Positions 1-7,609 of a stretch of 64,000 bases of DNA are shown one piece after another. Origin of the DNA: Bacteroidetes bacterium GWF2_33_38 (GTDB taxonomy: Bacteria; Bacteroidota; Bacteroidia; Bacteroidales; GWF2-33-38); NCBI GenBank assembly GCA_001769505.1, contig MEOF01000018.1, positions 52,304 through 116,303 on the forward strand. Direction: 5' to 3'. The notes beneath the pieces are model-generated. The model saw only the letters and a list, made by a program, of their open reading frames with translations. It did no database searches and was not told where the DNA came from. Within the stretch, counting starts at the first letter, position 1; each line of letters starts with the position of its first letter. Both the position numbers and the translations under genes were made by a program.

Positions 1-1115
1 ATTTGATTCCATTGATATTTTTCACGCTGTTTTTTAACGCTTTGGATACTTATTATAAAATGCTTTACAATTCTGTAATCGGAACTTTCATGAAAGAATT
101 TGTGCAACGAATTCTAATTTTATTGGTTTTTGCATTTTACTTTTTAAAATGGATTGATTTCTCTCAATATGTTCTAGGCTATGTAGTTGCAATGGCTTTG
201 CCAACCCTTTTGGTTACAGTTGTATTAATTAAGGAAAAGAGTTTTAATTTAAAACCCAATCTGTCGTTTATAAACACAGAACTTCGAAAATCGCTTACAA
301 GCGTTAGTTTTTTTGGAATTATTTCGGGGTTTAGCAGTTTAATTATACTCCAGTTAGGAACCATAATGATTACAATGTTGTTGGGTTTAAGTTCAACAGG
401 AGTATATACAACTATGTTTTTTTACGCAACCTTAATTTTGATTCCATCAAGAGCAATTATCAAAATTTCGTCGGTAGTAATCGCTGATAAGTGGAAAAAC
501 AATGATGTTGCAGCAATTGCCGATATATATTACAAAAGCTGCATCAATCAACTCGTGATAGCAGCGATTTTGTTCATTGGTTTGTGGGGAAATATCGACA
601 ATATTTTCCGTATTTTACCCGCAGAATTTGAAAGCGGAAAGTATATTTTGCTGTTTATCGGATTAGCAAACCTTTTCGATATGGCTACCGGAGTGAATGG
701 AACCATAATTAGCACATCGAAATATTATAAAATTCATACATACATTATGATTTTTTTAATCGCATTAATTATTGTTACGAACCTAATTTTTATTCCAATC
801 TATGGAATTGTAGGAGCAGCCTTTGGCTCGGCAATTTCGGTTTTTGTATTTAATATTGTTCGATATTTGTTTTTGTTGTCAAAATATAAAATGCAACCCT
901 TTAATTATAAACATTTATTGATAATTGGAATTTCTGCTTTTTCATATTTATCGGTTTACTTTATTCCTGAAATCGAAAATTTATTGTTTGATATTTTGAT
1001 AAGAAGTTCGATAATGACAATTGTATTTGTAATCCCAGTTTATTTTCTGAAAATTTCTGACGAAATAAATCAAGGAATCAAATCGATTTGGTCGAAGATA
1101 AAAATTAAACAATAA
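1..1115 (+). CDS. Polysaccharide flippase (MATE/Wzx-like), 5' truncated
   Basis: Integral membrane protein that probably flips lipid-linked glycan precursors across the inner membrane. The reading frame is open to the left window edge, so the apparent TTG start at position 3 is only the first in-frame start and the N-terminus is missing. About 370 residues are visible and consist mostly of hydrophobic helices separated by short basic loops, with a Lys/Ile-rich tail. Full family members usually have 440-500 residues, so roughly 100 are probably off the window. The layout (paired helices, a GxxGAAxGSAIS-type segment near residue 265) fits the oligosaccharide flippase or polysaccharide biosynthesis family. 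The substrate cannot be inferred. The gene converges on mazG with only 4 bp between the stop codons. Confidence 0.8.
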   Translation, partial: LIPLIFFTLFFNALDTYYKMLYNSVIGTFMKEFVQRILILLVFAFYFLKWIDFSQYVLGYVVAMALPTLLVTVVLIKEKSFNLKPNLSFINTELRKSLTSVSFFGIISGFSSLIILQLGTIMITMLLGLSSTGVYTTMFFYATLILIPSRAIIKISSVVIADKWKNNDVAAIADIYYKSCINQLVIAAILFIGLWGNIDNIFRILPAEFESGKYILLFIGLANLFDMATGVNGTIISTSKYYKIHTYIMIFLIALIIVTNLIFIPIYGIVGAAFGSAISVFVFNIVRYLFLLSKYKMQPFNYKHLLIIGISAFSYLSVYFIPEIENLLFDILIRSSIMTIVFVIPVYFLKISDEINQGIKSIWSKIKIKQ

Positions 1116-1119
1116 CGTA

Positions 1120-1443
1120 CTATAATTTAGGATTTTTCAAATGGCGTTCGCTATCACGAGTTGTTTTCTTTCTGAAATTTTCTTCCAATGCCTTTGTTAA
1201 ATCAATATTTGTTTGATTGGCAATACAAATCAAAACCCATAAAACATCAGCAAGTTCTTCTGACAATTCTTTTTCATCAGCTTTATTTTTTGACGATTGC
1301 TCGCCGAACTTTCGAGCCATAATTCGAGCAACCTCTCCAACTTCTTCGGTTAGAATAGCCATATTGGTAAGTTCGTTAAAATATCGAACGCCGTACTTTT
1401 TAATCCATTCGTCAACCAAGTTTTGAGCTTCTTTAATGGTCAT
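1120..1443 (-). CDS. MazG-like nucleotide pyrophosphohydrolase
   Basis: Small all-alpha NTP pyrophosphohydrolase of 107 aa, the usual length for single-domain MazG-like enzymes that hydrolyse (d)NTPs to NMP and pyrophosphate. The metal-binding signature is visible: an EEVGEVAR stretch near residue 34 followed by a SEELADVLW stretch near residue 62, giving the paired ExxE and ExxD acidic helices. The start lies 3 bp after the stop of dtd, so the two are almost certainly cotranscribed. This neighbourhood of two housecleaning enzymes is common in Bacteroidota. The exact nucleotide substrate is unknown. Confidence 0.88.
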   Translation of the reverse strand: MTIKEAQNLVDEWIKKYGVRYFNELTNMAILTEEVGEVARIMARKFGEQSSKNKADEKELSEELADVLWVLICIANQTNIDLTKALEENFRKKTTRDSERHLKNPKL

Positions 1444-1446
1444 AAT

Positions 1447-1899
1447 TTATTCTTTTGTTCGTGAATCAATAATTATGGTTACAGGTCCATCGTTTACTAA
1501 ACTGACGTCCATCATAGCTCCAAATCTACCAGTCAATGGTTTTATGCCCGATTCAATTTGCAGTTGGTTTATAAAAGCTTCGTAAAGAGGAATGGCTTTT
1601 TCAGTTAGTTCTGCTTTTATATACGAGGGGCGATTTCCTTTTTTGGTACTTGCATGAAGTGTAAATTGACTTACAACAAGAAGTTCGCCGTTTATTTCTT
1701 TAATCGAGATGTTCATTATTCCATTCTCATCGTTAAAAATTCGGAGATTTACTATTTTTTTGACCAAATATTCAATATCCGAAAAAGCATCATCTTTCTC
1801 AATTCCCAACAATATCAAAAGTCCTTTTTCAATTCTACTTATCTCGACCTTATCAATAAAAACAGAAGCCGTTTTTACTCTTTGTACAACTACTCTCAT
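1447..1899 (-). CDS. dtd: D-aminoacyl-tRNA deacylase
   Basis: Cytoplasmic proofreading enzyme that hydrolyses D-amino acids (and glycine mischarged on tRNA-Ala) from tRNA. The 150 aa length is typical. It starts with MRVVVQRV, has the SQFTLHAST active-site strand near residue 77 and ends with the NDGPVTIIIDS segment that carries the cross-subunit Gly-Pro motif. The ATG is immediately followed by the conserved N-terminus, so the start is firm. First gene of a two-gene unit with mazG. Confidence 0.95.
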   Translation of the reverse strand: MRVVVQRVKTASVFIDKVEISRIEKGLLILLGIEKDDAFSDIEYLVKKIVNLRIFNDENGIMNISIKEINGELLVVSQFTLHASTKKGNRPSYIKAELTEKAIPLYEAFINQLQIESGIKPLTGRFGAMMDVSLVNDGPVTIIIDSRTKE

Positions 1900-1998
1900 G
1901 TTATTTAATCAAAAAACATTATCTTTAAGCCAAAAGTAGTTTTTTCTTATACAATCGGAAAAATTCTTTTAAAATTTAACATAAACTCCTTGTTACAG

Positions 1999-3048
1999 AT
2001 GAAAAAAATATTCTTTATTTCCTTTTTTGTTCTTACTCTATTAAATTCTTTTGGACAAATCCCAAACGGATACTACGATTCAGCCGAAGGATTAACCGGA
2101 ACTCAATTGCAATCGGCTTTGCACAATATCATTAAAAATCATTGGGTAATTAATTACGATAATCTTTGGAGTTATTTTTCGCTTACCGATAAAAAAGCAA
2201 ACGGTAAAGTTTGGGATATGTATTCAGATAATCCGAGTGGCTCAACTCCCTATGAATTTGTTTTTAGCACCGACCAATGTGGCTCATACGATTCGGAAAA
2301 CGACTGCTATAATCGAGAACATTCTTGGCCACAAAGTTGGTTTGGAGAATCCTCTCCGATGGTTTCCGATTTATTTCATGTGTATCCTACCGATGGATAT
2401 GTAAATAATATTAGGGCAAATTATCCATTTGGGGAAGTGAATAACCCAAGCAAAACAACTCTAAATGGAAGCAAATTAGGACCTTGCGTTTCTCCTGGAT
2501 ATTCAGGAACTGTATTTGAACCAATCGACGATTTTAAAGGAGATTTTGCTCGTACATATTTTTATATGTCGACAAGATATTACGGTGAAGATTCAGGTTG
2601 GCCTGGAAGTGCAATGACTGATGGTGCAAACTTAAAAGAATGGGCATTGGATATGATGATTGAGTGGCACAAAGCCGACACAGTAAGCCAAAAAGAGATT
2701 GATCGAAATAATAAAGTTTATACGTACCAACACAATCGAAATCCTTTTATCGACCATCCTGAATACGTGGCCGACATTTGGACAAGTTCGATTGAAGAAA
2801 TTAATGACGATAAAATTAAAATTTATCCCAATCCGGCTAACGACAATTTATTTATAAAATACAATGTTAGCTCAACTTCTTTCGATTTTTCTATCTTTAA
2901 TATTTTGGGGCAAAAAATGCTTTCAGATAATGACCTTGACAACGATGGTAAGCTTGAAATTAATATTTCATCTTTCGAAAAAGGAATTTATTTTCTAATT
3001 GTAACTTCTGAAAAAACACCCAAATATCGCAAAATTGTGATTGAATGA
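1999..3048 (+). CDS. Secreted endonuclease I with T9SS sorting domain
   Basis: Exported nuclease of the endonuclease I (EndA/NucM) family. I place the start at the ATG at 1999. An in-frame TTG three codons earlier would only lengthen the basic end of the signal peptide (MKKIFFISFF...SFGQ). The core domain spans about residues 20-255 and has the NREHSWPQSW catalytic motif near residue 105 followed by DLFHVYPTD, the His-metal type active site. A C-terminal domain from about residue 275 begins with IYPNPAND and ends in KIVIE, a type A T9SS sorting signal. The protein is therefore predicted to be released or anchored at the cell surface, degrading extracellular DNA or RNA. No operon partner is evident. 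Confidence 0.92.
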   Translation: MKKIFFISFFVLTLLNSFGQIPNGYYDSAEGLTGTQLQSALHNIIKNHWVINYDNLWSYFSLTDKKANGKVWDMYSDNPSGSTPYEFVFSTDQCGSYDSENDCYNREHSWPQSWFGESSPMVSDLFHVYPTDGYVNNIRANYPFGEVNNPSKTTLNGSKLGPCVSPGYSGTVFEPIDDFKGDFARTYFYMSTRYYGEDSGWPGSAMTDGANLKEWALDMMIEWHKADTVSQKEIDRNNKVYTYQHNRNPFIDHPEYVADIWTSSIEEINDDKIKIYPNPANDNLFIKYNVSSTSFDFSIFNILGQKMLSDNDLDNDGKLEINISSFEKGIYFLIVTSEKTPKYRKIVIE

Positions 3049-3160
3049 AAAACTAACTTACCCTATCAAGAAGCCTGAAAAATTGCTTATTCGTTGTAAT
3101 ACAATCCTTTATACTCCAATTGTCATTTTGACCACATTCCCTTTTTTTATTGTCTTGCTA

Positions 3161-3631
3161 TTAGTAAATAGGTTCCCACAATTGAACTTTATTTCCATCT
3201 CCGTCAAGAATATGTACAAACTTACCGTAATCGTATGTTTCAATTTTGTCAACTATTGTTACACCTTCTTTTCTCAGTTCTTCTACAAGACGCTCCAAGT
3301 TTTCTACACGGTAGTTGATCATAAAGTGCTTCTCAAAGTATTTTGAATCTTCAGAGAATGGCGTCCATTGCGTTTGTGCTTTTTTTGTACTGTCTGGACT
3401 TTCGTACCATTCAAAGGTCGCACCATATGGGTTTGTGTCCAAACCAAGGTGCTTTTGATACCATTCGGTTGTTGCTTTGGGGTCTTTGCATTTAAAAAAA
3501 ACGCCTCCAATTCCTGTTACTCGTTTCATTTTATTGTTATTTGTTGTTGTTATTGTCTTAACTGCGAAACCGAGACAAAAACTTGTCGCAAGTGTCAAAG
3601 TTATTAAAATTATTTTCTTCATTATTGCCAT
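3161..3631 (-). CDS. VOC-family (glyoxalase/bleomycin resistance-like) protein
   Basis: 156 aa protein with one vicinal-oxygen-chelate unit of two beta-alpha-beta-beta-beta modules. The VTGIGGVFFKCKDPKATTEWYQKHLG opening strand and helix (split here over two motif blocks) lies at about residues 39-63, and the closing HILDGDGNKVQLWEP strand near residue 140 carries the expected metal-ligand Glu. The N-terminal 30 residues form a hydrophobic segment resembling a signal peptide or membrane anchor, unusual for this family. The start could be the ATG at 3631 or the one at 3622 (MKK...). The substrate is unknown. It lies at the left end of the accessory island. Confidence 0.8.
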   Translation of the reverse strand: MAIMKKIILITLTLATSFCLGFAVKTITTTNNNKMKRVTGIGGVFFKCKDPKATTEWYQKHLGLDTNPYGATFEWYESPDSTKKAQTQWTPFSEDSKYFEKHFMINYRVENLERLVEELRKEGVTIVDKIETYDYGKFVHILDGDGNKVQLWEPIY

Positions 3632-3738
3632 TTTAATGTGTTGTCAATTTTATTGTCGGTCTTTCTAAGCTATTGACTAACGTCAAATATTATATCTAAT
3701 AATCAGCTAGTTAATTCTTTTTGTCAGTTCGAACTTCC

Positions 3739-3892
3739 TTTTTGCCCTTGTCGGAATCCTTTCCGACAATAGACCAAAATATACTCCAAAAATTTGGAGC
3801 AAAGAGCAAAATCTGTATGCAAATCGAACCATTCCGATTTATAGGAGTGGTTTACTCCGTCAGATTTTACTAGCGGAAAAGTCTGCTCGATT
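3739..3892 (+). repeat. Dispersed hairpin repeat, copy A
   Basis: One of three related intergenic elements of about 150 bp in the same orientation. It contains a GTCGGAA/TTCCGAC hairpin (3750-3767), a CTCCAAA/TTTGGAG hairpin (3784-3799) and a GGAGT/ACTCC hairpin (3844-3858), and ends with AGCGGAAAAGTCTGCTCGA. It sits 4 bp left of the stop codon of the next minus-strand gene, so on that strand it directly follows the gene. Confidence 0.85.
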
Positions 3893-3896
3893 GGGC

Positions 3897-4118
3897 TTAG
3901 TTTTGCTTTTTAACTATTTCAAAATCATATAAAATAATGGTTTCTATTTCATCTTGCCATTGTTCAATTGAAAAAACATTTGGATATTTGTCAACTATTG
4001 ATGTTTCTATATATTCTGTTCTTCCTTTTATTTTAATTTTCGCCTTAAATGTTATTGGTTTTTCAAGATGATGAACTGTCGTCAAAACAACTAATTTTGA
4101 ATCCAATGAAACCAGCAT
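3897..4118 (-). CDS. Small hypothetical protein
   Basis: 73 aa ORF, not recognised. The composition (alternating beta-like hydrophobic and charged residues, Lys/Glu/Ile-rich) looks like a real small protein, with no signal peptide or membrane segment. It starts 33 bp after the stop of the upstream gene at 4152 and may be cotranscribed with it. Its stop codon is followed within 4 bp by repeat copy A. It could be a short accessory protein carried as a cassette. Confidence 0.5.
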   Translation of the reverse strand: MLVSLDSKLVVLTTVHHLEKPITFKAKIKIKGRTEYIETSIVDKYPNVFSIEQWQDEIETIILYDFEIVKKQN

Positions 4119-4151
4119 ATTTTATGACTCGTTGTTGGCAGAAGTTGATTA

Positions 4152-4859
4152 TTATTGATAGTTTGTCATCCACGATGAATAATCTGAAACTATAATATAA
4201 TTTGGAGACTTTTCATCTATCACTTCCAAATCCCACAATGGTAAATCAAATTTTTTATTGTCAGATAATCTTTTAACTTTTATTAGAATTCCTTTCCAAT
4301 CATCAATATCTTCAACTAAGCTAATAAATTCAAATTTATCTGTATATGAAGGTTGGGTTAATTTCAATTTTTCATATTCATTTTTACTCCACCCTCCCAA
4401 TATATATGGCTCCTCCCAATCAAAGTCTTCCATTCCTGTCAATATACATGGCTTTTGAATATTCTCTTCTAGAAATTTAAAGTAGACTCCTTGATTTTTT
4501 TCTGTCACAGTAGAATCGTTTGATTTTAATACATTTAAAATTCGCTTTTCTTCTTCATCCAGTGAATATCGTGCATTTATCTCTTTTTGTTTTAGCAAAG
4601 TATCATTTTGTGTATCTCTTGGTTTTGCAAGCTCTAAATCTTCTATATCTAAACATATTTCTGTATAATCAGCATCTTCGACAATACTATCAATTATATA
4701 ATCCTTACTTAAACTTTCTAATGATAGACTATCTAATTCAATCGTAACCGAATTAAAACCAAGTTCAGTAATACGTCCTTGCCAACCTTCTATTTTTAAA
4801 TCACCATAATCTGGCGACATTACGCCTTTCTTAACTTTTACATTATCTCCTTTTTTCAT
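4152..4859 (-). CDS. Hypothetical protein with SH3-like N-terminal segment
   Basis: 235 aa soluble protein. Residues 1-50 (MKKGDNVKVKKGV...GWQGRITEL) resemble a small SH3/KOW-like beta barrel, and a second such segment appears near residues 185-215 (GILIKVKRLSDNKKFDLPLWDLEVID). The middle is acidic and helical. There is no signal peptide. No catalytic motif was recognised, so no function is assigned. A 14 bp inverted repeat with one mismatch (TTGGCAGAAGTTGA at 4135-4148, TCAATTTCTGCCAA at 4875-4888) brackets the gene closely. Confidence 0.7.
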   Translation of the reverse strand: MKKGDNVKVKKGVMSPDYGDLKIEGWQGRITELGFNSVTIELDSLSLESLSKDYIIDSIVEDADYTEICLDIEDLELAKPRDTQNDTLLKQKEINARYSLDEEEKRILNVLKSNDSTVTEKNQGVYFKFLEENIQKPCILTGMEDFDWEEPYILGGWSKNEYEKLKLTQPSYTDKFEFISLVEDIDDWKGILIKVKRLSDNKKFDLPLWDLEVIDEKSPNYIIVSDYSSWMTNYQ

Positions 4860-5027
4860 TGCACTGTGTTTTTTTCAATTTCTGCCAATATAATAGAGTT
4901 TTATTAATCGTTTTCAAACAAAAGTAACAATAAATGAGAGTCTTTCAAAAGACGAATAATGATAATCAGAGAAATAAGGAAATGATTGATAAAACTGAGT
5001 TGGACTATGTCGCTATGGGCATTCTAT
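4860..5027. other. Intergenic upstream region of the 4152-4859 gene
   Basis: Noncoding. It holds the right arm of the inverted repeat around the neighbouring gene. On the minus strand, TATATTGG (about 4883-4890) resembles a Bacteroidota -7 box, with a TTTG upstream. A GTTGGAC...TATGGGC motif occurs at 4999-5019 on the plus strand. No gene is seen. Confidence 0.4.
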
Positions 5028-5177
5028 TTTTTGCCCTTGTCGAAATCCTTTCCGACAACAGATCAAAATATACTCCAAAAATTTGGAGCAAAGAGCAAAA
5101 TCTGTAAATCGAACCGCACCTATAAATCAGAGTGGTGTACTCAGTCAGAATTTACTGGCGGAAAAGTCTGTTCGACT
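5028..5177 (+). repeat. Dispersed hairpin repeat, copy B
   Basis: Second copy of the 150 bp element. The first hairpin has one mismatch (GTCGAAA against TTCCGAC), the CTCCAAA/TTTGGAG hairpin is intact and the third keeps a GAGT/ACTC stem although its loop bases differ from copy A. It ends 15 bp before the stop codon of the small antitoxin gene on the minus strand. Confidence 0.85.
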
Positions 5178-5192
5178 GTGCGTTCGGTATAT

Positions 5193-5345
5193 TTATCTCG
5201 CCAATTTTAATTTTCTGCGATTTAAATATTCTTTAAATTCCGCAAAAGTCATTCCTTTAGTTTCTTTTGCAATTTTCTCTTTCACTTCTCTGAAAAATTT
5301 AACGGTGTCAAATTCTTTTTCTGTGATATTTGGTTTATTATTCAT
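5193..5345 (-). CDS. Small putative antitoxin of the PIN pair
   Basis: 50 aa ORF read directly from the sequence: MNNKPNITEKEF... then DTVKFFREVKEKIAKETKG and ending FKEYLNRRKLKLAR. Its start ATG overlaps the end of the PIN gene by 8 bp (ATGAATAA), indicating translational coupling. The short, highly charged, helical KFFREVKEKI...MTFAEFKEYL pattern resembles the small antitoxin-like proteins that accompany PIN toxins in Bacteroidota. Gene order (toxin first) is the reverse of the usual one. It is followed by repeat copy B. Confidence 0.72.
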   Translation of the reverse strand: MNNKPNITEKEFDTVKFFREVKEKIAKETKGMTFAEFKEYLNRRKLKLAR

Positions 5346-5799
5346 TTGTAATAATGTCTTTAGGTGAACGAATGTCTAATTGAATATGTCCGTTTTTAAT
5401 GTTAATTGCATTGTAGCCTCTAATTCTAAAAATGTTTACAATATGTTTAAAATTCCAGCTGATTAAATAGTCAACTTTGTTAATTGTCGCACAAGCAATA
5501 TGCCTGCAATCGTCAATGCTTGTTTCTCCAACCACTTTTTCTTGGATATATTCTTCGGCAAGTTGGTTGATTTCTTCTGTAATTTCTACAAATTCTGTTT
5601 GATTTTTGCCAAGACCTAAAAAATGATTTTTTACTTTTTCGGGTGCATTTTCAAGTTCATATTCGCAAAGATCAGAGTAAACACAGATTATTTCTCCATT
5701 TTTAACCATTTCAAAAAGCAATTCAGTTTCTTGTTGGAATTCAACGTCATAAATTCCACCAAAAACAGAAGTGTCGAAGTATAATCTTGGTTTTTTCAT
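5338..5799 (-). CDS. PIN-domain ribonuclease toxin
   Basis: 153 aa single PIN domain, the size of VapC-like toxins, expected to be a Mg-dependent endoribonuclease. The opening LYFDTSVFGG strand supplies Asp9, the E at about residue 46 lies in SDLCEYELE, and the SIDDCRHIA helix supplies Asp96/97. The last motif reads SWNFKHI where many PIN proteins have an Asp, so the fourth acidic residue may be substituted. A minus-strand TATATTTG box at 5804-5811 lies 5 bp above the ATG and is a plausible promoter. It is followed by the overlapping 50 aa partner gene. Confidence 0.85.
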   Translation of the reverse strand: MKKPRLYFDTSVFGGIYDVEFQQETELLFEMVKNGEIICVYSDLCEYELENAPEKVKNHFLGLGKNQTEFVEITEEINQLAEEYIQEKVVGETSIDDCRHIACATINKVDYLISWNFKHIVNIFRIRGYNAINIKNGHIQLDIRSPKDIITNE

Positions 5800-5889
5800 T
5801 TAACAAATATAATTCTTTTTTTTGAGATTTCTGTTAGTCAATTTCACGTTCTGTCTGTCAATGCTGACGCATACGCCTGTTGTTTATTT

Positions 5890-6039
5890 TTTTTGCCCTT
5901 GTCGGAATCCTTTCCGACAGCATACCAAAATATACTCCAAAAATTTGGAGCAAAGAGCAAAATCTGCAAATCGAACCGCTCCTATAAATCGGAGTAGCAT
6001 ACTCAGTCAGAATTTACTAGCGGAAAAGTCTGCTCGATT
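5890..6039 (+). repeat. Dispersed hairpin repeat, copy C
   Basis: Third copy of the 150 bp element, close to copies A and B over its full length, with all three hairpins present (GTCGGAA/TTCCGAC, CTCCAAA/TTTGGAG, GAGT/ACTC). It ends 16 bp before the stop codon of the DUF6602 gene on the minus strand, so it again directly follows a gene's 3' end. Confidence 0.85.
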
Positions 6040-6055
6040 AGCGGATATTTTTTTC

Positions 6056-6826
6056 TTACATATCAAATAATCCAAATGCAAAATAACTATTTAAATCTCC
6101 CTTCTTATAGTATGAATCTCTTTCTTTTCTTGATTCATCAGTTTTTCTATTTTTATCATTATATTCCTCAATTAGTGAATAAACTGAGATATAAAAGTTT
6201 TGTAACGCACTTATCTCTGTGCCCTTTTCATCATTAAAAAAATACGAACTATATCCTATCTGCTCTCTGTCTCCTATCACTGAATCCTTTCTTAAATGAT
6301 ACGAATTATTTATACCAGTAATTTCATCTGGTAATGATTGAAAAGTATTATGGTCAAATTGTTGATAATCCCCTTTATGCTTATACGATTGAAAATATCC
6401 ACTGAGTTTTGTAATATCACAAGAATTATAAACAAATAGATATTTTTTTGCACCTGTAATCATGCTAATATTTTCAAAATAATCTATCACACTATGGAAA
6501 ATAGACTTATTTAAAGTTGTTTTTACCTCAATTACAGCAATCACTGAGTCTGATGGAACAACTACAATGTCATTAATTCTGTAGAAAGGGGCATAAAAAT
6601 TAGAATCATATATTAAAATGTCGCATTGCTTAGACAACATTCCATTTTCAGATAAAATAAACCCTTGTTCGACGCTAACACTTTTTGGTAAATAATTTTT
6701 CAGAAATGACCTCAATATTTCTTCCGTTAATACTCCAATTGTTGGATTGTGTTTTTTTATAAACTGTCTTGTTTGATTTAACTTTATCAACAGTTCATCA
6801 CTCACTAATTTAAAATAGTTTACCAT
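6056..6826 (-). CDS. DUF6602 protein with PD-(D/E)XK-like motif
   Basis: 256 aa soluble protein. The first 125 residues match the DUF6602 pattern: Glu35/Glu36 in GVLTEEILRSFL, QCDILIYD at 67-74 (Asp69) and VIEVKT at 98-103 (Glu100, Lys102). This is the spacing of a PD-(D/E)XK nuclease fold, so it may act on nucleic acid, though activity is inferred only. The remainder is Tyr/Asn/Lys-rich and ends with ...YFAFGLFDM. It starts 8 bp after the stop of a membrane-protein gene, so the two form a probable operon. DUF6602 proteins are scattered in accessory regions, which fits a defence or mobile-cassette role here. Confidence 0.8.
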   Translation of the reverse strand: MVNYFKLVSDELLIKLNQTRQFIKKHNPTIGVLTEEILRSFLKNYLPKSVSVEQGFILSENGMLSKQCDILIYDSNFYAPFYRINDIVVVPSDSVIAVIEVKTTLNKSIFHSVIDYFENISMITGAKKYLFVYNSCDITKLSGYFQSYKHKGDYQQFDHNTFQSLPDEITGINNSYHLRKDSVIGDREQIGYSSYFFNDEKGTEISALQNFYISVYSLIEEYNDKNRKTDESRKERDSYYKKGDLNSYFAFGLFDM

Positions 6827-6834
6827 TTTAATAA

Positions 6835-7314
6835 TTATAAATCTATCAATTGTTTCATTTGGTCAACTTCTGTATCTGCCGTCATTATTAGTTTTAATAT
6901 ATCACTTTCATTAATCAACGTTTTGGGATGCCCCATATCTTTTCTTATAAGAATGTATAATTCTAAAAACAATTTTGCATGCCTCATATCACCTTCATTA
7001 TTAGAAATAAATCTATTCCATTCTATGAATTTTTTTACAATTAAGTCAGGGGCGTAAATAAGCAAGTCTTTTTTAATATCAATTATCTTTGTTCCAATTA
7101 CCTTGATACTTTGGTTTTTTATACCTTTTTCGGATTTAATTATGTCAAAAAACAAGGAATATACACCATGATAGAGCTTGTATTTTCTTTCTGAAAGCTG
7201 ACTTTCAATTGATTTTAATTTCTCTTTTTGTTCTTTAATTATAAATCCAAGTCCAGAAGAAATAATTACCAAGACTGCGACTAGAATTTCTGAAATTGAA
7301 ATTGAATATTCCAT
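6835..7314 (-). CDS. Membrane-anchored hypothetical protein, partner of DUF6602 gene
   Basis: 159 aa protein with one N-terminal transmembrane helix (about residues 7-27) followed by a charged KEQKEKLKSIESQLSERKYKLYHG segment (here in two parts) that is probably a short coiled coil, then a helical cytoplasmic domain. The sequence has no catalytic signature known to me. It lies directly upstream of the DUF6602 gene, 8 bp apart. One reading is a membrane-tethered sensor or anchor paired with a nuclease-like effector. This is an inference from architecture only. Confidence 0.68.
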   Translation of the reverse strand: MEYSISISEILVAVLVIISSGLGFIIKEQKEKLKSIESQLSERKYKLYHGVYSLFFDIIKSEKGIKNQSIKVIGTKIIDIKKDLLIYAPDLIVKKFIEWNRFISNNEGDMRHAKLFLELYILIRKDMGHPKTLINESDILKLIMTADTEVDQMKQLIDL

Positions 7315-7501
7315 ATGGCGGTTGTTTTTTTAAATAGCCCATACGTCAGTTCGTCTAACAACCTACAATATGGTTTAAATTTTGACTAAATTAAAGCGAT
7401 TATACGAGCGTGCAAAATATATTGAGGTTATTTTTATAAATCACCAGAATTCGTTAAAATTTATAATTTCGAGCCCCAAATGGCGGAATATTATTAAAAA
7501 T
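7315..7501. other. Right boundary of accessory island, noncoding
   Basis: No gene is seen. It contains GTCTAAC at 7353-7359 (GTTAGAC on the minus strand), followed on the minus strand by TATGGGC. A related GTTGGAC...TATGGGC string occurs on the plus strand at 4999-5019, facing the opposite way. The rest is AT-rich. Confidence 0.4.
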
Positions 7502-7609
7502 TCAAGCGGAAGTATCTAAATCTTTTTTTAGTCTTTCATATCCTATTAGATTTATAATTCTGCGTAAATTGTATGCACTAAACATAAAATTCCACCAGAC
7601 AAAAGGATA
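7502..7609 (-). pseudogene. C-terminal remnant of a transposase
   Basis: On the minus strand, from just beyond the DUF5689 stop codon, the sequence translates as WWNFMFSAYNLRRIINLIGY followed by ERLKKDLDTSA and a stop at 7502. The AYNLRR..N..G pattern is typical of the last helix of DDE transposases of IS1182/IS5-like elements. Only about 35 residues survive and the rest of the element is gone. It happens to be in frame with the preceding gene but separated by that gene's own stop codon. Confidence 0.55.

Noticed and set aside
3041..3346. 101 aa ORF overlapping the end of the endonuclease I gene
   Set aside because: It runs antisense through the well-supported VOC gene and has no recognisable protein features.
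3739..6039. Canonical integron attC sites
   Set aside because: The repeats sit where attC sites would, but RYYYAAC and GTTRRRY cores are absent at their ends and no integrase gene is in the window.
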